A stretch of DNA of 64,000 nucleotides, from positions 372,001 to 436,000 of the forward strand of contig NZ_JAGGJV010000006.1 in the NCBI RefSeq assembly GCF_017873135.1, in the 5' to 3' direction. Source of the stretch: Rhizobium herbae. Lineage in GTDB: Bacteria > Pseudomonadota > Alphaproteobacteria > Rhizobiales > Rhizobiaceae. A program made the position numbers and the translations under genes. Each line of letters starts with the position of its first letter. Positions within the stretch are counted from its first letter, which is position 1. Shown piece by piece: positions 9,588 to 19,684 of this stretch. The notes beneath the pieces are model-generated. The model saw nothing but the letters and a program-made list of their open reading frames with translations. It was not told the origin of the DNA and did not search any database.

Positions 9588-10856
9588 ATGGCCGTGATCG
9601 CCGACCCGAAAGCCTTTCTGGAAACGCTGTTTCATGCGGCGATCGCTGCCGCCGATCCGGCCAGGGTGCTGGCCGCCAGTCTGCCGGAAAGGCCGAAGGG
9701 CCGCACCGTGGTGATCGGCGCCGGCAAGGGTGCGGCCCAGATGGCGCAGGTGTTCGAGCGGCTTTGGGAGGGGCCGCTCTCGGGCGCGGTCGTGACACGC
9801 TACGGATATGGCGCCCGTTGCGAGCGGATCGAGGTGCTGGAGGCATCGCATCCGCTGCCGGACGAGAACGGGCTGACGGCGTCGCGGCGCTTGCTGGAGG
9901 AGGTTAGCGGGCTTGGCGAGGACGATCTGGTCGTGGCGCTGATCTGCGGTGGCGGCTCGGCGCTGTTGCCGTTGCCGGCGGGCGACCTGACGCTTCAAGA
10001 TGAGATTGCGGTCAACCGGGCGCTGCTGGCATCCGGAGCGCCGATCAGCGCGATGAATGCGATCCGCAAGCATGTTTCCGGCATCAAGGGCGGGCGGCTG
10101 GCGGCTGCGGCCTGGCCGGCGAAGGTCGTGTCGCTGGTGGTGTCGGATATTCCTGGCGACGATCCGGCGCTGGTGGCCTCGGGGCCGACGATTCCCGATG
10201 CGAGTACACGGGAGGATGCGCTGCGTTATATCGAGCGTTACCGGCTCGATCTGCCGGAGAAAGTGATGGCATTCATCCGCAGCGATGCATCCGCTGCGCC
10301 AAGTCCATCCGATCCGCGCTTCTCGCGAAACCATGTGCAACTCGTCGCATCCGCGGCTGTTTCTCTGGAGGCGGCGGCCGAAAAGGCGCGGGCCGCCGGT
10401 ATCGAAGCCGTCATTCTGTCGGATGCGATGGAAGGCGAGGCGCGCGAGGTCGGGCGCGTCCATGCGGCGATTGCCCGCGAAGTGGCAGCGCGCAACCGGC
10501 CTTTCCGCAAACCCGTGGTCATTCTCTCGGGCGGCGAGACCACGGTGACGATCCGCGGCAAGGGCAGGGGTGGGCGCAACAGCGAATTTCTGCTGTCACT
10601 GGCCCTGGGCATCGATGGAGCGGAGGGCATTGCAGCGCTCGCGGCAGATACCGATGGCATCGACGGGTCGGAGGACAATGCGGGGGGCTTTGCCGATGGA
10701 ACGACTGTTGCGCGTCTTGCCAAGGCCGGTGTCGATGGGGCTGCTCTGCTCGACCGTAACGACAGCTGGTCGGCATTCGATGCGATCGGCGACATTTTCA
10801 AGCCGGGCCCGACGGGCACCAATGTCAATGATTTCCGGGCGATTCTCGTCCAATAG
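9588..10856 (+). CDS. ttuD: Glycerate 2-kinase (TtuD/GckA, MOFRL family)
   Basis: A 422-residue MOFRL-family glycerate kinase, unrelated to the E. coli GlxK/GarK fold. The glycine-rich nucleotide-binding segment VVIGAGKGAAQMA is near the N-terminus. GGGSALLPLP lies at about residue 125, and the C-terminal MOFRL motif is seen in LSGGETTVTIRGKGRGGRNSEF. It phosphorylates glycerate to 2-phosphoglycerate and closes the pathway from glyoxylate to glycolysis. Start 9588 is preferred because AAGGA is 7 bases upstream; ATG 9570 is an alternative. It is 62 bases from glxR and converges on the flavoprotein gene. No pyruvate kinase gene, sometimes part of this operon, follows. Confidence 0.92.
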   Translation: MAVIADPKAFLETLFHAAIAAADPARVLAASLPERPKGRTVVIGAGKGAAQMAQVFERLWEGPLSGAVVTRYGYGARCERIEVLEASHPLPDENGLTASRRLLEEVSGLGEDDLVVALICGGGSALLPLPAGDLTLQDEIAVNRALLASGAPISAMNAIRKHVSGIKGGRLAAAAWPAKVVSLVVSDIPGDDPALVASGPTIPDASTREDALRYIERYRLDLPEKVMAFIRSDASAAPSPSDPRFSRNHVQLVASAAVSLEAAAEKARAAGIEAVILSDAMEGEAREVGRVHAAIAREVAARNRPFRKPVVILSGGETTVTIRGKGRGGRNSEFLLSLALGIDGAEGIAALAADTDGIDGSEDNAGGFADGTTVARLAKAGVDGAALLDRNDSWSAFDAIGDIFKPGPTGTNVNDFRAILVQ

Positions 10857-10877
10857 GCACTTTCGCCGATATAATCC

Positions 10878-12092
10878 TCAACCGCTTGTCCGCAGCCAGC
10901 CATCGATCCCCTGCGCCGCCGCCCGACCGGTCGCGAAACACGCGGTCAGCAGATAGCCACCGGTCGGCGCTTCCCAATCGAGCATTTCGCCGGCAGCAAA
11001 GAGGCCAGGGACAGCTTTCAGCATGAAACGATCATCCACACCGTGAAGGCCAATGCCGCCCGCCGAGGAGATTGCCTCGGCAATGGGACGCGGCCGGACG
11101 ACGGGAATGGGAAGCGCCTTGATCAAATGCGCCAACTGCGCGGCATCGTTGAGAATGGACTGGGCCCCAAGTTCGCGCACCAGAGCAGCCTTGACGCCTT
11201 CAAGACCGCCGCCCTTGCGCAGGCGATTGGAGAGGCTTGCCTTTGCGTCCTGCCTTGCAAGGTCCTTTGCCAGACGCGCGACACTTCTTCCTGGAGAAAG
11301 ATCGACGATGAGGCTTGCCTCCCCCTGCCGGATCAGCCGGTCCCGCAATGCCGCAGCATGCGCATAGACGAGACTGCCTTCGATGCCGTGCCGGGAGACC
11401 ACGAACTCGCCCTGAAACGTGCCGGCGTCCGATGTGGTGGTGACCGACTTCAAGGGCGCTCCGGCAAAGCGCGTTTTGAAGACATCGCTCCAGTCGACAT
11501 CGAAGCCGCAATTGGCGGGCTGAAGGTCGTTCACTCTGACGCCCCGGTCGCGCAAAAGCGTGGTCCAGGCGCCGTCCGACCCGAGGCGCGGCCAGCTGGC
11601 GCCGCCGAGCGCAAACAGGGTGGCGTCGCTGCGGATCGTTGTGGGGCCACCGGGTGTTTCGAAGGCAAGACCGCCATCTGCAAAACCCCTCCAGCGGTGG
11701 CGGGTCAGCAGCGTCACGCCCTGTGCCTCCAGCCTCCCCAGCCAGGCGCGCAGAAGCGGTGAGGCCTTCATGACATTCGGGAAGACGCGGCCCGATGTGC
11801 CGACGAATGTCTCCGTGCCGAGACCGGTGGCCCATGTCCGCACGTCTTCGGGCGTGAAGGCATCAAGCGCCGGGCGCAGTCGCCCGGATGCATCTCCGAA
11901 ACGGGTGGCGAAGCGCTGGTAGTCTTCGGAATGGGTGATGTTGAGGCCGGACTTGCCGGCGAGCAGGAATTTACGCCCGAAGGTCGGCATGGCGTCGTAG
12001 ACCGTGACGGCATGGCCGGAGAGCGACAGCACCTCCGCCGCCATCAGCCCCGCCGGCCCGCCGCCGATGATTGCGATCTGCTTTCCCGTCAT
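10878..12092 (-). CDS. BaiN/HI0933-type NAD(P)/FAD-dependent oxidoreductase
   Basis: A 404-residue flavoprotein. The N-terminal FAD-binding Rossmann motif is IAIIGGGPAGLMAAEVLSLSG. The family signature FGRKFLLAGKSGLNITHSE follows, as in the HI0933/YhiN group. The C-terminal FAD-contact block is GGIGLHGVDDRF...PGLFAAGEMLDWEAPTGGY. The physiological substrate of most members is unknown; BaiN itself acts in bile-acid dehydroxylation in clostridia, which should not be transferred here. The start at 12092 directly precedes the FAD motif but has no strong SD; the frame extends to 12233. Divergent from the leucine operon. Confidence 0.8.
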   Translation of the reverse strand: MTGKQIAIIGGGPAGLMAAEVLSLSGHAVTVYDAMPTFGRKFLLAGKSGLNITHSEDYQRFATRFGDASGRLRPALDAFTPEDVRTWATGLGTETFVGTSGRVFPNVMKASPLLRAWLGRLEAQGVTLLTRHRWRGFADGGLAFETPGGPTTIRSDATLFALGGASWPRLGSDGAWTTLLRDRGVRVNDLQPANCGFDVDWSDVFKTRFAGAPLKSVTTTSDAGTFQGEFVVSRHGIEGSLVYAHAAALRDRLIRQGEASLIVDLSPGRSVARLAKDLARQDAKASLSNRLRKGGGLEGVKAALVRELGAQSILNDAAQLAHLIKALPIPVVRPRPIAEAISSAGGIGLHGVDDRFMLKAVPGLFAAGEMLDWEAPTGGYLLTACFATGRAAAQGIDGWLRTSG

Positions 12093-12355
12093 GAATTGCC
12101 CAGTGCCGATTCTCGTGGTCCAGTCTTGGCGTTTGCTGAGGCCCGGCGCAAGGGCGGCGTTGATCTTGCCCCGCCATCGCCGGAACGCAAACAACCGGTT
12201 TTGCATCGCAATTTTTGCAAATCGTGCGCACAACTTCCTGTCTTGGTTCGGAAATTGTCGGGCACGTGTGATAGTGTCATCAGACGTGTTGACCGGACGG
12301 GAAGAGGAGCCTGCCCGGTCTGTGTCTGACGGCTGCGATCTCGGGAGGAGGTTCG

Positions 12356-13519
12356 ATGTATTCAGGCGGTTTGAGCTTTGCCTTGGGCGAAGAGATCGAG
12401 GCTCTGCGTGAGACCGTGCGTCGGTTTGCCGGCGAACGCATCGCGCCGAAGGCAGCCGATATCGACAGGGACAACAGCTTTCCGATGCCGCTCTGGCGGG
12501 AGATGGGCGAACTCGGGCTGCTCGGCATCACGGCGGGCGAGGACTACGGCGGCATCGGTCTCGGTTATCTCGCCCATTGCGTGGCGATGGAGGAGATCAG
12601 CCGGGCGTCGGCGTCGGTGGGCCTGAGCTACGGGGCGCATTCCAATCTCTGTGTCAACCAGATCAACCGCAACGGCTCCGGCGCGCAGAAGGCCCGTTAT
12701 CTGCCCAAGCTGATTTCCGGCGAACATGTCGGGGCACTGGCGATGTCGGAGCCCGGAGCCGGGTCCGATGTGGTGTCGATGAAACTGCGCGCCGACAAGC
12801 GCGGCGACCGCTACGTGCTGAACGGCAACAAGATGTGGATCACCAACGGGCCGGATGCGGACGTTCTGGTCGTCTACGCCAAAACCGACCCGGAAGCAGG
12901 GCCGCGCGGCATCACGGCGTTCCTGGTGGAGAAGGATTTCGCCGGGTTCTCCACCGGCCAGAAGCTCGACAAGCTCGGCATGCGCGGCTCCAACACCTGC
13001 GAACTGATCTTCAGCGATTGCGCTGTGCCGGAGGAGAATGTTCTCGGTACTTTAGGTGGCGGCGTCCGCATCCTGATGTCGGGGCTCGACTATGAACGCG
13101 TCGTGCTGTCCGCCGGGCCGCTCGGGATCATGGCGGCTTGCCTCGACGTCGCGGTCCCCTATCTGCATGAGAGAAAGCAGTTCGGCCAGCCGATCGGCGA
13201 ATTCCAGCTGATGCAGGGCAAGATCGCCGACATGTATGTGACGATGAACGCCGCGCGGGCTTACGTCTATGCCGTGGCCGCCGCCTGCGACCGGGGCGAG
13301 ACGACGCGCAAGGATGCGGCGGGATGCATCCTTTACGCGGCGGAACGGGCAACGGCGCTGGCGCTGGAAACCATCCAGGTGCTGGGCGGCAACGGCTATA
13401 CCAACGACTATCCGGCGGGCCGGTTGCTCAGGGATGCGAAGCTTTACGAGATCGGTGCCGGAACCTCGGAAATCCGCCGCATGCTGATCGGCAGGGAGCT
13501 GTTCGGCGAGACGGCGTAA
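12356..13519 (+). CDS. liuA: Isovaleryl-CoA dehydrogenase
   Basis: A 387-residue acyl-CoA dehydrogenase. It oxidises isovaleryl-CoA to 3-methylcrotonyl-CoA in leucine degradation, passing electrons to ETF. Family motifs: substrate/FAD segment [21 protein letters not shown] contact [17 protein letters not shown], and C-terminal [21 protein letters not shown]. Glu247 in LDYERVVL sits in the helix that carries the catalytic base in isovaleryl-CoA dehydrogenases, distinct from most short-chain ACADs. GGGAGGAGG immediately precedes the ATG. First gene of the liu operon. The 263-base gap before it shows no recognised operator. Confidence 0.93.
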   Translation: MYSGGLSFALGEEIEALRETVRRFAGERIAPKAADIDRDNSFPMPLWREMGELGLLGITAGEDYGGIGLGYLAHCVAMEEISRASASVGLSYGAHSNLCVNQINRNGSGAQKARYLPKLISGEHVGALAMSEPGAGSDVVSMKLRADKRGDRYVLNGNKMWITNGPDADVLVVYAKTDPEAGPRGITAFLVEKDFAGFSTGQKLDKLGMRGSNTCELIFSDCAVPEENVLGTLGGGVRILMSGLDYERVVLSAGPLGIMAACLDVAVPYLHERKQFGQPIGEFQLMQGKIADMYVTMNAARAYVYAVAAACDRGETTRKDAAGCILYAAERATALALETIQVLGGNGYTNDYPAGRLLRDAKLYEIGAGTSEIRRMLIGRELFGETA

Positions 13520-13559
13520 CGCGGGAGGAGAGCAGGATGTTTGGTCGATCGGGGGATGA

Positions 13560-15167
13560 ATGGCCGTTCTGAAATCGCAGGTTTCGACGTCGTCGGAAAC
13601 ATTCCGTGCCAACAGCGCGGCGATGGCCGAGGCGATGCGCGTTGTCGAGGAGGCGGCCGTTCTGGCCGCCGGCGGCGGCGGCGAGGTGGCGCGCGAACGG
13701 CATGTGAGCCGCGGCAAGATGCTGCCGCGCGAGCGCGTTGCGCAGCTGATCGATCCGGCGACGCCGTTTCTGGAAATCGGCCTGACCGCCGCGCACGGGC
13801 TTTACAAGGGCGAGGCTCCGGGGGCGGGACTGGTGACGGGCATCGGCCGTGTTTCCGGCCGCGACTGCATGATCGTCTGCAACGACGCCACGGTCAAAGG
13901 CGGCACCTATTATCCGATGACGGTGAAGAAGCACTTGCGGGCGCAGGAGATTGCCGCGGAAAACAACCTGCCCTGCATCTATCTGGTCGATTCCGGCGGT
14001 GCCAACCTGCCGAACCAGGACGAGGTCTTTCCGGATCGCGATCACTTCGGCCGCATCTTCTACAATCAGGCCAATATGTCGGCCGCCGGCATTCCGCAGA
14101 TCGCCGTGGTGATGGGCTCGTGCACGGCGGGCGGCGCCTATGTGCCGGCCATGTCGGACGAGGCTGTTATCGTCGAAGGGCAGGGCACGATCTTCCTCGC
14201 GGGGCCGCCGCTGGTGCGCGCCGCGACCGGCGAGATCGTCTCCTCCGAGGATCTCGGCGGCGGCGATGTTCATACCCGCCTTTCGGGTGTTGCCGATCAT
14301 CTGGCGCGCGACGATGCGCATGCGCTGGCGCTGGCGCGGCGGGCGGTCGCCAACCTCAACCGACCAAGGATTGCCACCGTCGAGCGGCAGGCACCGGAGG
14401 AGCCGGTCTACAATCCCGACGACATTCCGGGCATTGTCCCATCCGACCTGCGCACGCCCTATGACATTCGCGAGGTGATTGCCCGCATCGTCGACGGTTC
14501 GCGGCTGGACGAGTTCAAGGCGCGCTATGGCTCAACGCTGGTCTGCGGTTTCGCCCATGTGCACGGCATTCCCGTCGGCATCATCGCCAACAATGGCGTG
14601 CTGTTTTCGGAATCGGCGCTGAAGGGCACTCATTTCGTCGAGCTGTGCTCGCAGCGCAAGATCCCGCTCGTCTTCCTGCAGAACATCACCGGCTTCATGG
14701 TCGGGCGGAAATACGAGACGGAGGGGATCGCCAAGCACGGCGCCAAGCTGGTGACGGCGGTGGCAACGACCAAGGTGCCGAAGATCACCATGCTGGTCGG
14801 CGGCTCTTTCGGGGCGGGCAATTACGGCATGGGCGGCCGGGCGTTTTCGCCGCGTTTCCTCTGGACCTGGCCGAACAGCCGGATTTCTGTGATGGGCGGC
14901 GAGCAGGCGGCCGGTGTGCTGGCGACCGTGCGGGGTGACGCGCTAAAGCGGGCGGGTACCCCCTGGAGCGAAGAGGACGAGGCGAAGTTCAAGCAGCCGG
15001 TTCTCAACCTGTTCGAAACCCAGAGCCACCCGCTCTACGCCTCGGCCCGGCTTTGGGACGACGGCATCATCGACCCCCGCAGGAGCCGCGACGTGCTGGC
15101 GCTGTCTCTTTCAGCAGCATTGAATGCACCGATTGCCGATACCCGCTTTGGCCTGTTCAGGATGTGA
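13560..15167 (+). CDS. liuB: Methylcrotonoyl-CoA carboxylase, carboxyltransferase (beta) subunit
   Basis: A 535-residue biotin-dependent carboxyltransferase. The N-half holds the acyl-CoA site ([20 protein letters not shown], a sequence typical of MCC beta). The C-half holds the carboxybiotin site ([33 protein letters not shown]). It transfers CO2 from biotin to 3-methylcrotonyl-CoA. Start at 13560, 40 bases after liuA; the SD is weak, although GGGAGGAGAGCAGGA lies in the gap. It works with the biotin-carrying alpha subunit encoded two genes downstream. Confidence 0.95.
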   Translation: MAVLKSQVSTSSETFRANSAAMAEAMRVVEEAAVLAAGGGGEVARERHVSRGKMLPRERVAQLIDPATPFLEIGLTAAHGLYKGEAPGAGLVTGIGRVSGRDCMIVCNDATVKGGTYYPMTVKKHLRAQEIAAENNLPCIYLVDSGGANLPNQDEVFPDRDHFGRIFYNQANMSAAGIPQIAVVMGSCTAGGAYVPAMSDEAVIVEGQGTIFLAGPPLVRAATGEIVSSEDLGGGDVHTRLSGVADHLARDDAHALALARRAVANLNRPRIATVERQAPEEPVYNPDDIPGIVPSDLRTPYDIREVIARIVDGSRLDEFKARYGSTLVCGFAHVHGIPVGIIANNGVLFSESALKGTHFVELCSQRKIPLVFLQNITGFMVGRKYETEGIAKHGAKLVTAVATTKVPKITMLVGGSFGAGNYGMGGRAFSPRFLWTWPNSRISVMGGEQAAGVLATVRGDALKRAGTPWSEEDEAKFKQPVLNLFETQSHPLYASARLWDDGIIDPRRSRDVLALSLSAALNAPIADTRFGLFRM

Positions 15168-15178
15168 GGAGAAAGACC

Positions 15179-15562
15179 ATGAAACGTGAAGCCTTCAATG
15201 CCAAGAATGCTCCCCAGCCGCGCGGCGGTTATTCGCAGGCCGTGCGGCTTGAGGATTTTACGCGGCTGCTGCTGGTCAGCGGCCAGATTCCGGCGGATTC
15301 CGACGACACCGTGCCCGCAAGCTTCGAGGCACAGGCGCGGCAGGTCTGGCTCAACATCGATGCACAGCTGAAGGCGGCCGGCATGACCAAGGCGGATATC
15401 GTCAAGGTGACGACCTATCTCGCCGACCGGCACCATACGATCGCCAACCGCGAGATCCGCAGCGAGTATCTCGGGCACCTGGCGCCGGCGATGACGGTGG
15501 TGATCGCCGGCATCTTCGACGAGAGCTGGCTGCTTGAGGTCGAAATCGTCGCAGCACAATAG
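15179..15562 (+). CDS. RidA/YjgF/YER057c/UK114 family protein
   Basis: A 127-residue RidA-family protein. Visible family elements are GGYSQAVRLEDFTRLLLVSGQIP, ADIVKVTTYLADR and the C-terminal EVEIVAAQ. The stretch around residues 100-110 has VVIAGIFDESWLLE, where canonical RidA carries the Arg that deaminates enamines/imines. I do not see that R-x-P-x-x-(S/A) site, so this is likely a RidA subfamily member with a different or unknown activity. It sits between liuB and liuD with short gaps (11 and 17 bases), so it is probably co-transcribed. A role in clearing reactive intermediates of leucine catabolism is conjecture. Confidence 0.8.
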   Translation: MKREAFNAKNAPQPRGGYSQAVRLEDFTRLLLVSGQIPADSDDTVPASFEAQARQVWLNIDAQLKAAGMTKADIVKVTTYLADRHHTIANREIRSEYLGHLAPAMTVVIAGIFDESWLLEVEIVAAQ

Positions 15563-15579
15563 TCCACCGGAAGACATCG

Positions 15580-17565
15580 ATGTTCTCGAAGATCCTCATT
15601 GCCAATCGCGGCGAAATCGCCTGCCGCATCATCCGCACGGCGCGGCGCCTGGGCGTGCGCACCGTCGCGGTCTATTCCGATGCGGATGCCGGCGCCCTGC
15701 ATGTCGAACTGGCGGACGAGGCTTTTCGCATCGGTGGCGCATCGCTAAGCGACAGTTATCTGTCCGGTGAGCGCATCATCGCGGCGGCGCAGCGATCCGG
15801 AGCGCAGGCCGTCCATCCCGGATATGGGTTTCTTTCGGAGAATGCGGAATTTGCCGAAAGCGTCGAGGCTGCGGGACTGGTGTTCATCGGCCCGTCACCG
15901 GCAGCCATTCGCGCCATGGGGCTGAAGGATGCGGCAAAGGCGCTGATGGAGCAATCGGACGTGCCGGTGGTTCCCGGCTATCACGGCGACAACCAGGATG
16001 CCGCGTTTCTCGGCGAGCAGGCCATGGGGATCGGCTTTCCGGTGCTGATCAAGGCGCGGGCCGGCGGCGGCGGCAAGGGCATGCGACGGGTCGACCGGGC
16101 GGAGGATTTTGGTCCGGCGCTCGAAGCGGCACGGCGGGAGGCGCAAGCTGCCTTCGGCGACGGCGCCGTGCTGATCGAGAAATACCTGCTGCGGCCGCGC
16201 CATATCGAAATCCAGGTCTTCGGCGACCGGCATGGCAATGTCGTGCATCTGTTCGAACGGGACTGCTCCCTGCAACGGCGGCACCAGAAGGTGATCGAGG
16301 AAGCACCGGCGCCCGGCATGACGGCGGAAATGCGCCGGGCCATGGGCGATGCGGCGGTCCGCGCGGCACGGGCCATCGACTATTGCGGCGCGGGCACGGT
16401 CGAGTTCATCGCCGATGTCTCCGATGGTCTCTGGCCGGACAAGTTCTTTTTCATGGAAATGAACACGCGCCTTCAGGTCGAGCATCCGGTGACGGAGGCG
16501 ATCACCGGGGTCGATCTGGTCGAATGGCAATTGCGGGTGGCGAGCGGCGAGCCGCTGCCGAAAAAACAATCCGACATCGCCATCGAGGGATGGGCTTTCG
16601 AAGCGCGGGTCTATGCCGAGGACCCGGCGCGCGGGTTCCTCCCCTCGACCGGCACGCTGTCCTATCTTGCCTTCCCGGCCGGCGGGGTCCGGGTCGATGC
16701 GGGTGTGCGGCAAGGCGATCGCGTCAGCCCGTATTACGACCCGATGATCGCCAAGGTGATCGTTCATGGGCCGACCAGAACGGCAGCGCTCGCCAGTCTG
16801 ACCGAGGCGCTGCAAAGCAGCCATATCGGCGGCGTTGCCAACAATCTGGATTTTCTCGCCCGGCTGAGCCAGCAACCGGATTTTGCCTTCGGATATCCCG
16901 ATACCGGGTTGATCGACCGTGAGCTCGAGGCGTTGACCAAAAACGAGGCGCCCGCCGACGCGGTGGTGGCGCTTGCTGCTGTTTTCTCTCTGGGCGCCCT
17001 GAAAACCCCGCCGGCCGGCGATCCCTGGCTGTCGCTCGGCCATTGGCAGCTCTGGGGGCAGGCGACCCGCACGGCGACGCTGGACCATGCCGGCGAACGC
17101 CACATCCTGCGCGTGGCGGCGCGCGGGCTGGATCTGTTTGCCGTCCACATCGGCAACCGCGTCGTTCCTGTGCGCATTGGCAGCCGGTCGGAAACGGGCT
17201 GCCATGCCGAAGTCGATGGCCGGCAGAGCCGGGTCGAGGTGCTGGAACACCCCCATGGGCTGACGCTGCTTCTCGACGGCCGATCTCATGATTTCCGCCT
17301 GCCCGATCCGCTCGACGGAGCATCGGAGAGCGCGGCCGGTAGCGACCGTCTCATCGCGCCGATGCCGGGTCTCATCAAGCTGGTGCGCGTGCGGCAGGGC
17401 GATGCGGTCTCAAAAGGCGATGCGCTTGTTGTCATGGAAGCGATGAAGATGGAGCTGACGCTGTCGGCAAGCCGGGATGGCATCGTGGAGAGCCTGAATG
17501 TTGCGGAGGGCGACCAGACGACCGAGGGCACGGTGTTGCTCGTGCTGAAGCCGGAGGAGGCCTGA
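15580..17565 (+). CDS. liuD: Methylcrotonoyl-CoA carboxylase, biotin-carrying (alpha) subunit
   Basis: A 661-residue protein with biotin carboxylase followed by a BCCP domain. The N-terminus is FSKILIANRGEIACRIIRTA. The ATP-grasp loop GGGGKGMRRV is near residue 165, and the biotin carboxylase signatures FFMEMNTRLQVEHPVTE and EARVYAEDP follow. The C-terminal biotinyl site is MEAMKMEL with Lys623. It carboxylates biotin with ATP and bicarbonate and partners with LiuB. The stop overlaps the liuE start by one base, indicating coupling. Confidence 0.95.
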   Translation: MFSKILIANRGEIACRIIRTARRLGVRTVAVYSDADAGALHVELADEAFRIGGASLSDSYLSGERIIAAAQRSGAQAVHPGYGFLSENAEFAESVEAAGLVFIGPSPAAIRAMGLKDAAKALMEQSDVPVVPGYHGDNQDAAFLGEQAMGIGFPVLIKARAGGGGKGMRRVDRAEDFGPALEAARREAQAAFGDGAVLIEKYLLRPRHIEIQVFGDRHGNVVHLFERDCSLQRRHQKVIEEAPAPGMTAEMRRAMGDAAVRAARAIDYCGAGTVEFIADVSDGLWPDKFFFMEMNTRLQVEHPVTEAITGVDLVEWQLRVASGEPLPKKQSDIAIEGWAFEARVYAEDPARGFLPSTGTLSYLAFPAGGVRVDAGVRQGDRVSPYYDPMIAKVIVHGPTRTAALASLTEALQSSHIGGVANNLDFLARLSQQPDFAFGYPDTGLIDRELEALTKNEAPADAVVALAAVFSLGALKTPPAGDPWLSLGHWQLWGQATRTATLDHAGERHILRVAARGLDLFAVHIGNRVVPVRIGSRSETGCHAEVDGRQSRVEVLEHPHGLTLLLDGRSHDFRLPDPLDGASESAAGSDRLIAPMPGLIKLVRVRQGDAVSKGDALVVMEAMKMELTLSASRDGIVESLNVAEGDQTTEGTVLLVLKPEEA

Positions 17566-18446
17566 TGGCGGAGCCGTATGCCGCCGGGGCTTCGAACCGC
17601 GTCTCGATCGTCGAGATGGCGCCGCGGGACGGGTTGCAGAACGAGAAGGTGCTGATCGACACGGCTGCCAAGGTCCGCCTGGTCGATATGCTGTCGGCCT
17701 GCGGCTTCGAACGGATCGAGGTGACCAGCTTCGTCAGCCCCAAATGGGTGCCGCAGCTTGGCGATGCCGCTGAGGTCATGGCCGGGATCGCCCGCAGGCC
17801 GGGGGTCCGTTATGCGGTTTTGACGCCGAACATGAAGGGCTTCGAGGCAGCACTTGCGGCCGGAGCGGACGAGGTGGCGATCTTTGCATCCGCATCCGAA
17901 GGGTTTTCGCAGCACAATATCAATTGCTCCATCGCCGAGAGCATCGAGCGGTTTCGCCCGGTGGCGGCGGCAGCACGAGAAGAGGGGGTTCCGGTGCGCG
18001 GCTATGTGAGCTGCGTGGTGGAGTGCCCCTATGACGGGGCTGTTGCGCCCGAAAGCGCTGCCAGCGTCGCCGGGCGTCTGAAGGATCTCGGCTGCTACGA
18101 AATCAGCCTCGGCGATACGATCGGCAGGGGAACGCCGGAAGCTGTGGATCGCATGCTGGAGGCTGTGCTGGCGGCGATCCCCGCTGCCAAACTGGCCGGG
18201 CATTTCCACGATACGTCCGGCCGGGCGCTCGACAATATCGGCGTCGCGCTCGAACGCGGCATCCGGGTTTTTGACGCGTCGGTCGGCGGGCTCGGCGGTT
18301 GCCCCTATGCGCCGGGGGCAAAGGGCAATGTCGATACGCTGATGGTCCACCGATATTTGAAGGGGCGCGGTTTTGAAACGGGCCTTGCAGAAGACGCGCT
18401 TGAGAGGGCTTCGGTGTTTGCGCGCAGCTTGAGGAGTTCCAGATGA
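17565..18446 (+). CDS. liuE: Hydroxymethylglutaryl-CoA lyase
   Basis: A 293-residue TIM-barrel lyase that cleaves HMG-CoA to acetyl-CoA and acetoacetate, the last step of leucine degradation. N-terminal signature VEMAPRDGLQNE (catalytic Arg and metal Asp). The C-terminal active-site loop is SVGGLGGCPYAPGAKGN, with the catalytic Cys. Metal ligands include the HFHDTSGRAL block. It starts within the liuD stop codon and overlaps liuC by 4 bases (ATGA), so the three genes are tightly coupled. Confidence 0.95.
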   Translation: MAEPYAAGASNRVSIVEMAPRDGLQNEKVLIDTAAKVRLVDMLSACGFERIEVTSFVSPKWVPQLGDAAEVMAGIARRPGVRYAVLTPNMKGFEAALAAGADEVAIFASASEGFSQHNINCSIAESIERFRPVAAAAREEGVPVRGYVSCVVECPYDGAVAPESAASVAGRLKDLGCYEISLGDTIGRGTPEAVDRMLEAVLAAIPAAKLAGHFHDTSGRALDNIGVALERGIRVFDASVGGLGGCPYAPGAKGNVDTLMVHRYLKGRGFETGLAEDALERASVFARSLRSSR

Positions 18447-19234
18447 CATTCGAGACCATCCGTCTTTTCGTCGATGACCGGGGCGTGGCGCGTGTAACGC
18501 TCGCGCGACCGGAAAAGCACAATGCGCTGTCGAGCATCATGATCGACGAACTGACGGACGTGGCGATGGAACTGGGCGTCGATACGGTGGTGCGCGCGGT
18601 CGAACTGGTGGGAGAGGGCGAAAGCTTCTGCGCTGGCGGCGATCTCGGCTGGATGAAGGCGCAGGTCGAAGCGGACCGGGCGACGCGGATGGCGGAGGCG
18701 CGTCGTCTGGCAAGGATGTTCAAGGCCCTGAACGACCTGGAAAAACCCGTCATTGCCCGGGTCCATGGCAATGCCTTCGGCGGCGGTATCGGCCTCATCG
18801 CCATTGCCGACGTTGCGCTCGCCGCGGATACCGCGAAATTGGGGTTGACGGAGACGCGGCTCGGGCTGATCCCGGCAACGATCAGCCCCTACGTGGTGGC
18901 GCGGATCGGCGAGGGACAGGCGCGGCCGCTGTTCATGTCCGGAAGGATCATCGATGCGCAGGCCGCACAGGCGGCCGGGTTGTTGACGCGCGTCGTGCCG
19001 ATGGAGATGCTTGACAAGGCGATGGAGGCGGAGATCGCGCCCTATCTGCAGGTGGCTCCGGGCGCCGTGGGACGCTCGAAGGCGTTGGCGCGGTCTCTGG
19101 GCATGCCGATCACCGATGCCGTCATCGAGGCGACGATCGAGCGTCTGGCCGATACCTGGGAGACGGCGGAGGCGCGGGAGGGCATCTCTGCGTTTCTGGA
19201 GAAGCGGGAGCCGTGGTGGCGCAAACCGATTTAA
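18443..19234 (+). CDS. liuC: Methylglutaconyl-CoA hydratase (enoyl-CoA hydratase family)
   Basis: A 263-residue crotonase-fold protein. The oxyanion-hole segments are EKHNALSSIMIDEL and GEGESFCAGGDLGWMK, and AFGGGIGLIAIADVALAA carries the second backbone NH donor. TETRLGLIPATISPYVV is typical of the LiuC/AUH branch. It hydrates 3-methylglutaconyl-CoA to HMG-CoA, between the carboxylase and the lyase. Assignment to this step rests on position in the operon. Last gene of the liu operon. Confidence 0.9.
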   Translation: MTFETIRLFVDDRGVARVTLARPEKHNALSSIMIDELTDVAMELGVDTVVRAVELVGEGESFCAGGDLGWMKAQVEADRATRMAEARRLARMFKALNDLEKPVIARVHGNAFGGGIGLIAIADVALAADTAKLGLTETRLGLIPATISPYVVARIGEGQARPLFMSGRIIDAQAAQAAGLLTRVVPMEMLDKAMEAEIAPYLQVAPGAVGRSKALARSLGMPITDAVIEATIERLADTWETAEAREGISAFLEKREPWWRKPI

Positions 19235-19266
19235 TCGCGTCCTGCGCTTGAAAGGCGCATGGTTTG

Positions 19267-19282
19267 AGCATATTTTGATGCT
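19267..19282. promoter_or_regulatory. Possible operator upstream of the Xre-RES module
   Basis: AGCAT and ATGCT form a dyad around ATTTTG, 30 bases before the antitoxin start, in the AT-richer gap after liuC. Antitoxin-bound dyads near the start are usual for Xre-RES loci, but arms of 5 bases are weak evidence. Confidence 0.3.
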
Positions 19283-19312
19283 GTCTTTATCAAGATGTGT
19301 TAGGAATGTGTC

Positions 19313-19684
19313 ATGACAGCGTTGAGCTTCGATACGACAGCAAGCCGGTTTGGGGATGGTCAGTCGCCATTCCTGTCGGCACCGCGTGTTTCGGCACAGC
19401 TTGGCGTTACAATGTCCGAGCTTGCCCGGCTGATCGGTGTCGCCCGCAATACGCTGACGGCGAAATCGAGCGCGCGCAAGGTGGACAGCGCCTTGAGCCA
19501 GGTCGTGCGCATCCTTGCCATGGCCAGCGAAATGGCCGGTGACGAAAACCGCGCGACCATCTGGTTCAAGCATCAGCCGATCCCCGGCTGGGCGGGCAAG
19601 ACGGCTTATGATCTGGTAAGCGAAGGCAAATCGGACAAGGTGCTGGCCTATCTCGAGGCGGTGCGGTCCGGCGTCTATGCCTGA
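19313..19684 (+). CDS. Xre/MbcA/ParS-type antitoxin of a RES toxin
   Basis: A 123-residue DUF2384-type antitoxin. It has an N-terminal HTH-like segment (VTMSELARLIGVARNTLT) and the C-terminal toxin-binding block WFKHQPIPGWAGKTAYDLVSEGKSDKVLAYLEAVRSGVYA, which is characteristic of antitoxins paired with RES toxins. It neutralises the toxin and probably represses the operon. The reading frame ends 8 bases inside the RES gene, the usual overlap for this pair. Confidence 0.92.
   Translation: MTALSFDTTASRFGDGQSPFLSAPRVSAQLGVTMSELARLIGVARNTLTAKSSARKVDSALSQVVRILAMASEMAGDENRATIWFKHQPIPGWAGKTAYDLVSEGKSDKVLAYLEAVRSGVYA

Noticed and set aside
12093..12355. Possible regulator site in the gap between the flavoprotein gene and liuA
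   Set aside because: Only short imperfect GC-rich repeats were seen; nothing resembling a known LiuR or other operator.
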